This document shows, piece after piece, positions 56,677 to 64,000 of a stretch of 64,000 bases of DNA. A program made the position numbers and the translations under genes. The number at the start of each line of letters is the position of its first letter. Position 1 is the stretch's first letter. The DNA comes from Isochrysis galbana (lineage: Eukaryota; Haptophyta; Isochrysidales; Isochrysidaceae), in contig CM030936.1 of NCBI GenBank assembly GCA_018136815.1, forward strand, positions 1,462,569-1,526,568, in the 5' to 3' direction. Under the pieces are notes generated by a model that saw only the letters and a list, made by a program, of their open reading frames with translations, had not been told where the DNA came from and did not search any database.

Positions 56677-57798
56677 TCATGTCTCTACCTCGACTTGAAG
56701 ATGCCCGGTGGGCCACAGCTCGAGGCGCTGCAGGGTGAGCCCGAGCTGGCTCTTCACATCGAAGCGTACCGCCGGTCGGAGCGTGATGTTTGACAGGGTG
56801 ATGGGACTACCGAGTGGGGTGCCGGGCAACGAGCGTGCGAAGTTGAGGACGTCTTCAAGAGTGCTTGACGACTCAAACCGGCGCCAGTGCCGGGATTCGC
56901 CCACATGCACGCACAGCAGCGCATTGCCGGCCTCGCCCTCCGGCGGCTCTTCCGGAACACGGGCGAGAAAAGTAGCCCGGCGCCGCGCGTCTTCCGCCGC
57001 GTACTCGCTCGCCGAGAGCTTGAGTGCGGCACGCAGCTGCACGGCCTCCTTGGAATGGCGGTACGCCAGCGATCGTTGCGCCTCCTGCAAGGCCGTCTTG
57101 CCCACCCAAAGTAGCGCTGCATCCCTGCGTTGCAGGACGAGGTAGCCGTGCATCGGCTCATACCCAACGGCCTGAAGGAACTCTATCCCACCAGGCACCG
57201 AACCAACGCGGGACTGGAAGGTGGCGTTAGACAGCGCCACCTTGCGGCAGCGCTCGTCGTCCGGGTTGGCGAGGGCGCGCTCGAGCGAGACGAGGAGCGT
57301 GTCAACCGCAACGGCATTATGAGCGAGCCGTGCGGCGTGCATCTGCACCTTCTGCTCAACCGTGGATGGCGGTGGCACTGTGGCGCGCGCGATGGCCGCG
57401 GCGGCAGGCTGCGAAGCAGCCGGTCTAGCCGGCCTCTGCGATGACACCAGCCTCTGCTCGGCTGCAGCCGCAGCAACGGAGCGGCGCTCGGCAGCGGTGG
57501 GCGCTCCCGCTCCCCGGAGGAAGGAGAAAGGGCTGAAGGAGGAGTTGGAGCGCTCTCCCGCGCGCGGCGGGGGCTGTGAGCTGGCAGAAGGGGCAGGAGG
57601 AGCGGAAGGAGGGGGAGGGAGGGAGGGAGGGAGAGAGAGAGAAGGGGAGGATGGGAGGGAGGGGGGAGGGGCGGCAGCGGCGGCAGCCTGGGCATTGTCG
57701 AGGAGGAAGTGAACGGCCCGCTGTACATTGCCCTCCGACATCTCGAGCGCAATCTGCGCCTGCTCAGCGCTGAAGCCAAGTTCGGTGATCTCGAGCAT
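56677..57798 (-). CDS. UBA-PUB-UBX protein, p97/CDC48 cofactor
   Basis: The chosen start is the ATG at 57798; the frame upstream is only the R/E-rich reading of a GA tract. The 373-residue protein has a UBA domain at residues 1-37 (LGFSAEQAQIALEMSEGNVQ, AVHFLLDN), a P/S/A-rich linker, a PUB domain at about 165-260 (LLVSLERALANPDDERCRKV, TFQSRVG, GIEFLQAVGYE, YLVLQRRDAALLWVGKTALQ) and a C-terminal UBX domain from about 290 (ALLCVHVGESRHWRRFESSS to the LWPTGHLQVEVE end). PUB and UBX both bind p97/CDC48, and UBA binds ubiquitin, so it should link ubiquitinated clients to the segregase. PUB plus UBX recalls UBXN6/UBXD1. No intron. Confidence 0.85.
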   Translation of the reverse strand: MLEITELGFSAEQAQIALEMSEGNVQRAVHFLLDNAQAAAAAAPPPSLPSSPSLSLPPSLPPPPSAPPAPSASSQPPPRAGERSNSSFSPFSFLRGAGAPTAAERRSVAAAAAEQRLVSSQRPARPAASQPAAAAIARATVPPPSTVEQKVQMHAARLAHNAVAVDTLLVSLERALANPDDERCRKVALSNATFQSRVGSVPGGIEFLQAVGYEPMHGYLVLQRRDAALLWVGKTALQEAQRSLAYRHSKEAVQLRAALKLSASEYAAEDARRRATFLARVPEEPPEGEAGNALLCVHVGESRHWRRFESSSTLEDVLNFARSLPGTPLGSPITLSNITLRPAVRFDVKSQLGLTLQRLELWPTGHLQVEVET

Positions 57799-58939
57799 GG
57801 GCGCTCTCCTTCCTCTCCTCTCTCCCTCTTGTCTCTTGTCTCTCTTCTCTCTCTTTCTCCCTCTTCTCTCCTCTCTCTCTTGTGTCCTTCTTCCTCGTCT
57901 CTCTCTCTCTCCTCTCTCCTCTATCCACCGGTTCCCTCTCGTCTCGTTCGTGAACTCTCTCTCTCTTCTCTCATCTCTCTCTCTTCTCCTCCTACTCTTC
58001 TCTCTTCTCGTCATATACACTCTCTCTCCTTCTCTCCTCCTTGTATTTCTTCTATCTCACTCGCCGCTTCCTTCGGTATCCTTTCTGAATCCACTGTGTC
58101 TTTATACACTTTTCCGGTGGGAGAGTGAGAGAGTAAGGGGGAAGGAGGGGGAGGAGAGTACGGGAGGAGCGTTAGAGCGTTAGCATTCACGAGAAAATTG
58201 GTGAGAAGGCCAAACGAGAGAGAAGGCTTTCATCTTTCCGAAGAAACACTGAAAGAAGAGAGAGAGAACCTTCTATCGACAAAACCTCCCACACCAACGG
58301 AGTTTACCTTTCAAACGGAGGACAAAACAAAGAATTCAGAGTATAGTTCCACCCAGGAAAGCTTGGAGTGAAGGAGGGAAGAGAGGCTGTGAGGGAGGGG
58401 GGGAGAGAGAGAGAACACCTAGAGCAAGGGAGAGAAGAGAGAGAAGAGAGAGACGAGAGAGACGAGAGAGAAGAGAGAGGCTGTCTCGCGCTCTCTCGCG
58501 GCGTCCGGAAGCGTCTCGGGGGGGAAGGAGCGGACTATGAATAAAACCGCACGCACCCACCCAAAGATTCATGGTTGGCAGTGTGAAAGCCCTGAGTTCT
58601 TTTCTTCTTTGAGGTCCGTCTCGCGTCTCGCGTCTGGTCTGCCCATTTGTTAGTTGTCTTCGAACCTCCTCCTGACCACTGGGAGCAGGGCGGTCAAACA
58701 GGGGGGTTTTAGTAAGGGTAAAAAGGACCACCTCAGAGTTGAGGAAAGTTAAGGATTTTTTCAGCAGAAAGTTCCCAATACATATTGCATATTCAATACT
58801 CAATACACCCAACAACCAACAAGCAAATATCCAGGGCCCAGTAGGACCCAGACCCAGACCCCGCTTTGGGTCCCGACAACCGACAACATAAACGTAACCA
58901 GATACTGACAAAAGACGCTGAAGTCTTAAGTCTAAGTCG
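57799..58939. other. Upstream of the UBX gene: CT tract and a dispersed GA-rich repeat
   Basis: 57803-58030 is CT-rich (GA on the gene's strand). 58330-58490 starts GAATTCAGAGTAT.GTTCCAC and continues AAAGCTTGGAGTGAAGGAGG into GA repeats; the same sequence occurs at 61861-62030. No gene. Confidence 0.6.
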
Positions 58940-59395
58940 CAAATCGCTAAAAAGCTCAACTTCAAATCAAGACCGGGCGCGGTGCGTGAACGTTTTCGTT
59001 TTCGACGATCCATCGTCTGGATGGGCGACCCCGCCAGACAGTCCAGACACCCAGACAGCAAATACACAGGGGCCACCCGCCAACCTAGATGGGAAATACG
59101 GTGCTGGGGCCTGCAAATACAGCCAAATACATATGTATTTGGCCTCCGGCCAAATAAATACATTTCAAATACATTCGAGGCCTGCTACACAACCCAGGAC
59201 GCGCTTCAAATACAGCCAAATATACATATGTATTTGGCCTCTGGCCAAATACGGTGAATACGTATATACGTATTTCCCATCTAGGCCCGCCAACCGCCAA
59301 CCGGACCGTCACGCCAACCGGGCAGGACGCGCGCCGGACCTCGTCGAAGTCAGCCATCCGTTGAGCCCATTGGTCCTCAACGGGCGGCTTGCTTT
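58940..59395. repeat. Dispersed repeat related to the 203-bp unit, split by a MITE
   Basis: AAAGCTCAACTTC...GGGCGCGGTGCGTGA..., TTTTCGACGATCCATC and later CCGGGCAGGACGCGCGCCGG, TCGTCGAA, CCCATCCG, GAGCCCATTG match the minus strand of 17784-18193 in order. Confidence 0.75.
59084..59285. mobile_element. 202-bp MITE, perfect 17-bp TIRs, 8-bp target duplication
   Basis: CCTAGATGGGAAATACG at 59084-59100 is exactly inverted at 59269-59285. The 8-mer CCCGCCAA flanks it on both sides (59076-59083, 59286-59293). Internally it holds the perfect palindrome CCAAATACATATGTATTTGG and AATACGTATATACGTATT. No coding capacity. The 8-bp duplication is the hAT-superfamily length. Confidence 0.92.
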
Positions 59396-59847
59396 CATTC
59401 GGTACCGGAAGGAGGGATCTCCCTCCCTTTGTGGTATTTCATCCCTCGCTCCCTCCGGTATCGGTTTCACCTCCCCCCTCCCCCTCTCCCTCTCTCCGGT
59501 TAGGGCAGTGAACCAGTTAGAGTGTTAACCAGTTAACACCCAAACACCCAAGGGTTTGGCACTACCACCATGATAGTGTTAGGGCCCGAGGCACTAACAC
59601 TAACTGCCTATGTAGCCATGGTGCTTAAAGGTGTTAACATGGTGTTAATGGCTCTTTTGGCCGGAGCTGCGCAGTGTGCACGAGGGCGGCGTTTGAGGAT
59701 GCGGTGTTGCGGTGCTGCCCCAACGGTCATTTTGCTTCGCGCCTGCGGCGCAAGATCAACAAAGCCAAAGCAAAGCCTAAAGCCATACATACATGGCATA
59801 AACATAAAAGTAAAAGTGATTCATTGTTCTTGCCTTGCTTGATCCAT
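59396..59847. repeat. CTCCCTCCGGTAT and GTTAAC-rich repeat 3' of the hAT ORF
   Basis: 59400-59500 has CATTCGGTACCGG and CTCCCTCCGGTAT words; 59520-59650 has GTTAACCAGTTAACACCC, CACTAACACTAACTGCCTAT and GTGTTAACATGGTGTTAATG. Both sets reappear beyond the other end of the transposase ORF (61490-61830). Confidence 0.6.
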
Positions 59848-61368
59848 CTAAGACGCACAAGGCACAAGGCACAAGGCACACCCAACACTCAAGCCCCAAG
59901 CCATCTGAATGGCTTGGCGGTGAAGATTGAACCACTCCATCATTTGAAACGAAGAAAACCATCGTGTCGCCACATCCTGCACAGGTTTTGTGGTCGGCAG
60001 AGACAATTTGGCTTGGATGGCAGCTAGATCTTGGATGCCACACGTCGAACGATGAAAGTATGCCGTGATGCCTTTCGCTCGCGTGAAGGTCTCCTTTACG
60101 CCATCTGCACCGGTGAAGTTCTTTACGGTGAGCTCAATGGTATGATCCGCGCAGAATCCCCCGTCGAATCCAGACCACCCCTTTGCCATATTGGATGCAT
60201 TGTCGGATACTTTGCCATGGACAGCTTCATAAGCACTGCCGCCCGCCCGCCACTGCATGCCATGATCTTTAAGTGCGGCAACGGTGATATCGTCGATAGC
60301 CACGCCCGTGTGCCGGGTCTGGCCGAAAGGCGTGGCGCATACGAGCCATTCTTTCATAATCCACTTGGAGGTGATGCCGTAGATGCAGATCCCCATCAGC
60401 GAGCATCCCTTATGTGACCAAATATCGCCAGCCATTGACGGCTTGACGCCGTCGGCGGCCATTTGCTGGAACCACCCGCGCACTCGGACCTTGCCTTGCG
60501 ATGACAACTGCAAAATCTTGTCCATGATGTTGCGTCGATTAGGAGGCGCCCACGCACCACGAGTGAGAACATGAATGAAGTTGCGAAAAGGCTTGTCCGA
60601 ATCAGGTAGGGTGAGTGGCCGAGCAGACATCACAAGCCACTTTGCACATGCCATGTCGCATTCATTCTTGCGCTCCACACAAAACGGGGTGGCGGCGATG
60701 GTCTTTTGCATCTTATCCACTATGCTCACGCCTCCGTCGCTCTCGCCCTTGAGGTAACCTTTAAGCTCAACGTATGCGTCCTTATGCTTGCCCTTGAAGT
60801 GGTTCCATAAGCAAGTCACGCCAGATGACGTGTTCATAAGAGCGCCGCAAATCTTCGCGCTCTGGCCGGTGCCCATGATCTCTTGGCACACGTACATGTA
60901 CGGCTTGGCGCCAGGGGTTATGTCCCGCTTGAACTTCTTCCAAACAATAGCCGTCTGCCTGCCGTTCAACGATACAGTGTTGCGCTGGTGCTCGTCGTCG
61001 CCATCGCCATCGCCGCAATGCTCATAGACCTCCAGTGACGCATCCGTTGAAGCGGAAGCGGACTCGTCGGGCTGGGATGAGTGCGAAACAACCGCGAGTG
61101 CCTTGGCACGGGCAGCTCGAGCTCGAGCACGCATGGCCTCGCCGAAGTCGATTGCCTCCTTCCTCTTCTTGCTCTCGAACGCAGCGACATCTTGCTCGAT
61201 GCCCGCCAGGTTGGTGAGAGGCTCCCAACTGTCGTCCTTCTCATCGTACCCCTTCCACCTGATGAGGTAGTGGGATAGACCATCGACGAGCTTGCGGGCC
61301 ACGATGAAGTCCACCTCGTACGTCTCCTCGTCGTCCGCCATCGCCGCTCGCCCTTTGCGCTTGCCCAT
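59848..61368 (-). CDS. Chromodomain-BED-hAT transposase, C-terminally truncated
   Basis: From ATG 61368 the frame gives 506 residues. Residues about 17-71 are a chromodomain (YEVDFIVARKLVDGLSHYLI, RWKGYDEKDDSWEPLTNL) with all three methyl-lysine cage aromatics kept (Y, W, Y). A BED-type zinc-finger region follows (VWKKF, C...C, then LWNHFKGKH). The hAT core has WLVMSARPLTLPDSDKPFRN, MAGDIWSHKGCSLMGICIYG, KVSDNASNMAKGW, CADHTIELTVK and DVATRWFSSFQMMEW. The frame ends in unrelated residues shortly after the TRW block, so the C-terminal dimerisation region and probably the last catalytic Glu are missing. Transposition is therefore doubtful. The chromodomain could target insertion to methylated histone; that is inference from chromoviruses. 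Confidence 0.85.
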   Translation of the reverse strand: MGKRKGRAAMADDEETYEVDFIVARKLVDGLSHYLIRWKGYDEKDDSWEPLTNLAGIEQDVAAFESKKRKEAIDFGEAMRARARAARAKALAVVSHSSQPDESASASTDASLEVYEHCGDGDGDDEHQRNTVSLNGRQTAIVWKKFKRDITPGAKPYMYVCQEIMGTGQSAKICGALMNTSSGVTCLWNHFKGKHKDAYVELKGYLKGESDGGVSIVDKMQKTIAATPFCVERKNECDMACAKWLVMSARPLTLPDSDKPFRNFIHVLTRGAWAPPNRRNIMDKILQLSSQGKVRVRGWFQQMAADGVKPSMAGDIWSHKGCSLMGICIYGITSKWIMKEWLVCATPFGQTRHTGVAIDDITVAALKDHGMQWRAGGSAYEAVHGKVSDNASNMAKGWSGFDGGFCADHTIELTVKNFTGADGVKETFTRAKGITAYFHRSTCGIQDLAAIQAKLSLPTTKPVQDVATRWFSSFQMMEWFNLHRQAIQMAWGLSVGCALCLVPCAS

Positions 61369-61860
61369 GATGGTAGCCGACTGCCCCCCGCGCGCGGGGG
61401 GGGAGGAAGCGCCGCCCCCTTGTCTCTCCACCCTGCGGCCTGCGGATCCCGAGGCGCCTAGACCCTTTTTTAGTACGGCACCAAACTACATGTTAACGTG
61501 TTAACAGTGTTAACATGTTAACATGCACCTGTTACTCCACTAACACTATCTACCTAGGTAGCTGTTGTCCATTACCACTATCTATCTATGTAGCTGTGAT
61601 CCACTACCACCTTCAAACATGTTTGGTCTCGCCGGTGGGTGTTCACAGCCTTATCTCCGGTATTTCCCTCCCTCTTCCCTTGCTCAGGCGGCTTGCCTTC
61701 ATTCGTCATTCGGTATATCTCTCCCTCCCTCCCTCCCTCCCTCCGGTATCGTCTCCTCCCTCCCTCCGGTATTTCCCTCCTTCTTCCCTCCGGTAATTTC
61801 CCTTCCTCTTCCCTCCCTCCCTCCGGTATTTCGCTCAAGCAGAGGACGAACCATGAACCA
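61369..61860. repeat. GTTAAC-rich and CTCCCTCCGGTAT repeats 5' of the hAT ORF
   Basis: 61490-61520 is GTTAAC-dense (GTTAACGTGTTAACAGTGTT); 61530-61660 repeats the 3200-3340 words (CACTAACACTATCTACCTAG, AAACATGTTTGGT, CGCCGGTGGGTGTTC). 61730-61830 has four CCTCCCTCCGGTAT-type units. Confidence 0.65.
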
Positions 61861-62260
61861 TTGAATTCAGAGTATCGTTCCACCCAAGAAAGCTTGGAGT
61901 GAAGGAGGGTGGGGCGGGGGGGGGGGGGGGGGGAGAGAGAGAGAGAGAGAGAGAACACCTAGAGCTAGAGCAGGGGAGAGAAGAGAGAGGAGAGAGAGAA
62001 GAGAGAGAAGAGAGAGAAGAGATATTCTTTATGAAATCCTCGCTATCATTACAAAGCTCCCAGCTCCCAGGCGCCCCTAAGTACAAGTACTACACTACTT
62101 ACTACTACTACTTGCGGTAGCAGTAGCGCACGAAGGGAGTAGCCGCAAGGCAGGATGAGGATGAAGGGGGGGGGGGGGGGGGGGTTGAGCGGGTGTGGCT
62201 TCACTGTAGTTGTCCCAGGGCCACGCGCGGGGCGAGAATTTTGAATTTTTATCATTTTTA
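61861..62260 (+). repeat. GA-rich repeat plus dispersed GC-rich repeat tail
   Basis: 61861-62030 matches 58332-58490. 62110-62250 matches 8510-8620 (AGTAGCCGCAAGGCAGGATG, then GCCACGCGCGGGGCGAGAAT) with a G-run of about 18 between. Confidence 0.7.
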
Positions 62261-62419
62261 GTGCAACATACACAAATTTAAAATTTGTCACGTTGTTTTC
62301 GATGGATATGATCTAGCTAGGTCGGGGTAGCGTTTGAGTCGAGGGATTCTGTCCTAAGAATGACTGATCAAGCGCGACAGCCCCGGCCACATGCACACGT
62401 TGTCGCACTGACGTTGGGG

Positions 62420-63235
62420 TCACGGCTTGATTTTCGGGCCGCGGTATGTCATCGAGTCTACGATCAAGTCATTCGGCCAAGGCACCTCGACTAGTTCAAT
62501 CCACCCCTGATCTTGATCCGCTTGCTTCGCCGAATAATAGTGACAGGAGCGACCGGCGCGGTCATTGTACGGCGGCAAGAGGATATCAAATATGGCGACG
62601 TCCTCGATCGCGCTAAACTCGTGAATATTGCCGTGGATGGGGTCTAGGCGCATCGTCGGTGCTGGTGCAGCGACGGTGCGTTGGGTGGGAAGTGCACATC
62701 GCATTCGCTGCGGCTCATGTCTCCGCCCTCCCCACCCCCGCCCAGCACCTGCCAGCCCCCCCACTAGTTCCCCCGTGTCGTACGAGGTGACTTGCAACGT
62801 TCCGTACAGAAGTTTCGAGAGCACTGTCATCTCCGGGTGATCATGAAGCGGGATCTTTGCTCCGGCAGGCAGCACGAAGATGCCCATTGAAAATGCAGCA
62901 TCCGAGAACAGGTGGACGTATGAGACGTGAGGCACTCCGGAGGGCGTACGCGCCGTGACAGGTGGCGGGAATGTGTCGAATCCTACGCAGCCGGGTGTGA
63001 GCTCGTCCATCGCCGCCTGCGCGCCATCAAGGTCACCGAGGCTCGCCAGCCGGTGGAGGCGCTGCACGAGCGGCTGGCCGACTGGCTGTGAGGAGGGACT
63101 CACGGGCCAACTGCCCCAACCGCGTAGAAGCGGGAGGCCACACCTTTGCCCTGACAGTCGGCCCGATGGGGCCCCACGCCCCGCCCAGCGGGCGAGGCCC
63201 ACGTGGGCCAGACCGAGGAGAGCCGCCGCAGACAT
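62420..63235 (-). CDS. Thiol dioxygenase (plant cysteine oxidase / 2-aminoethanethiol dioxygenase family)
   Basis: Two exons, 63235-62749 and 62661-62420, separated by an in-frame 87-base intron, phase 1 (GGLA|APTMRL); 242 residues. The cupin core is typical of PCO_ADO proteins: SMGIFVLPAGAKIPLHDHPE (two iron histidines), MTVLSKLLYGTLQVTSYD, DPIHGNIHEFSAIEDVAIFD (third histidine), ILLPPYNDRAGRSCHYY. These enzymes add O2 to free cysteamine or to N-terminal cysteine, the latter making proteins oxygen-sensitive N-degron substrates. The Arg/Gly/Leu-rich N-terminus (about 40 residues) could be an organelle presequence. Whether the substrate is cysteamine or N-terminal cysteine cannot be told from sequence. 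Confidence 0.9.
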   Translation of the reverse strand: MSAAALLGLAHVGLARWAGRGAPSGRLSGQRCGLPLLRGWGSWPVSPSSQPVGQPLVQRLHRLASLGDLDGAQAAMDELTPGCVGFDTFPPPVTARTPSGVPHVSYVHLFSDAAFSMGIFVLPAGAKIPLHDHPEMTVLSKLLYGTLQVTSYDTGELVGGLAGAGRGWGGRRHEPQRMRCALPTQRTVAAPAPTMRLDPIHGNIHEFSAIEDVAIFDILLPPYNDRAGRSCHYYSAKQADQDQGWIELVEVPWPNDLIVDSMTYRGPKIKP

Positions 63236-63798
63236 GCGAAACGCGCCCGCAGCAGCGCGTGGGATAAGGGGAAGGGAGTTCCGGACCCGAAGAGGGGCGG
63301 TCCTGTAGAATATTGTAGTAGTAGTGTAGTAGTAGCTCTAACTCCGTCCTATGTAAATACTCAGGTCGAGCGGCTGTACTTGTACTTGTACTTGTGGGAG
63401 GGTGTTCAAAAGTAAAACCGCGTTGTGCCTCACGTCTCAGGGGTACTATCGCCCTGGCCTCGGCTGAAAGCAGCAACAGCGTCGCCATCGCTCGCGCTCT
63501 CTTCGCAACTTCGCAACATGCAGCATGCAACATCTCTCAACATCAACATCAACATCAACATAACCGGATAAAAATTATAATGCCTCTTCTTCTTATTGAA
63601 TAATTCATAACTCATTGTCGTTGTGACTCTTACACTTTTCTACACACCACAATAAAACACGAAACACGCACATTCACACATCCGCGGCGGTAACACGTAA
63701 CACGTACACGTACACGTAATATGTAATATTAATAATACTACTAATATATAGCTGAGCATTAGTACCTATAGATTAGTACGTAACACTACTCTCTCTAG
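63236..63798. other. Intergenic, no gene seen
   Basis: A (CATCAA)n stretch near 63539-63560 and (ACACGT)n near 63692-63718; the rest is A/T-rich. It probably holds the 5' regions of the two flanking genes. Confidence 0.4.
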
Positions 63799-63896
63799 CC
63801 TGTCGGCCGACGACATCTCGCTCGCGGGGGAAGAGCGAGTCGTCGAGGACCTCGAGGAGCGCATGCCTGTCTGCGCGCCGCCGCCGCTCGCGGTGG
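63799..63896 (+). CDS. Probable single exon of a gene continuing beyond the window
   Basis: CTCTCTCTAG acceptor, a 98-base open stretch reading LSADDISLAGEERVVEDLEE and then RMPVCAPPPLAV, and a strong donor (G|GTAAGA) followed by pyrimidine-rich intron. The composition suggests a real exon, but the protein cannot be identified from this. Confidence 0.4.
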
Positions 63897-64000
63897 GTAA
63901 GACCTCTCCCTCGCCCCCTTCCCCTTCCTCCCCCGCGTCAGCATATCGCCCCCTCGCCCTCGCTCCTCGTCCTCGTCCTCGTCCCCTCGCTCCTCGTCCT

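Overview
This is nuclear DNA from a flagellated, probably algal, protist. The evidence is GT-AG introns in every conserved gene (phases agree at all junctions I checked), ciliary genes (a TTLL4-type tubulin polyglutamylase and a complete nephrocystin-4), a polyglucan branching enzyme with a phosphoglucomutase, a secretory prolyl 4-hydroxylase, high GC, and abundant CT/GA microsatellites. A haptophyte-like alga fits, but the lineage is inference.

Layout. 1-1.7 kb: three very compact, intron-less, virus-like ORFs (PhyH-like dioxygenase, cysteine-knot repeat membrane protein, small membrane protein). 1.66-2.64 kb: a retroelement copy broken by a second element. 4.3-6.4 kb: TTLL polyglutamylase. 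6.8-8.0 kb: a full copy of a 1.1 kb ORF-bearing retroelement. 9.7-11.0 kb: coiled-coil protein. 13.8-16.6 kb: longin-domain protein with a very long disordered tail. 17.5-19.4 kb: tandem and palindromic repeats, including fifteen 16-bp units. 20.7-24.1 kb: ten-exon prolyl 4-hydroxylase. 25.0-28.4 kb (minus): seven-exon glucan branching enzyme. 29.4-31.7 kb: transposon debris with a hAT dimerisation remnant. 32.3-34.3 kb (minus): phosphoglucomutase. 35.4-37.1 kb: SNF2-like protein without its catalytic motifs. 38.1-39.2 kb: unknown coiled-coil protein. 39.6-41.4 kb: two more copies of the 1.1 kb retroelement. 41.4-44.1 kb: PIF/Harbinger transposon (partner-ORF tail plus intact transposase). 44.5-52.4 kb: nephrocystin-4 in nine exons. 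52.6-54.9 kb: broken retroelement-like ORF. 55.4-55.9 kb: unknown protein. 56.7-57.8 kb (minus): UBA-PUB-UBX p97 adaptor. 58.3-62.3 kb: repeat nest with a perfect MITE and a chromodomain-BED-hAT transposase. 62.4-63.2 kb (minus): thiol (cysteine/cysteamine) dioxygenase. The window ends in a likely exon of another gene.

Two functional themes stand out among host genes: the cilium (TTLL, NPHP4, perhaps the two coiled-coil proteins) and glucan metabolism (branching enzyme, PGM). The rest is a dense nest of transposons. The most novel items are the 1.1 kb element with a conserved 334-residue ORF and 17-18 bp target duplications, the chromodomain-hAT fusion, the FL[AS]S motif array in nephrocystin-4, the motif-less SNF2 protein and the 16-bp palindromic array.
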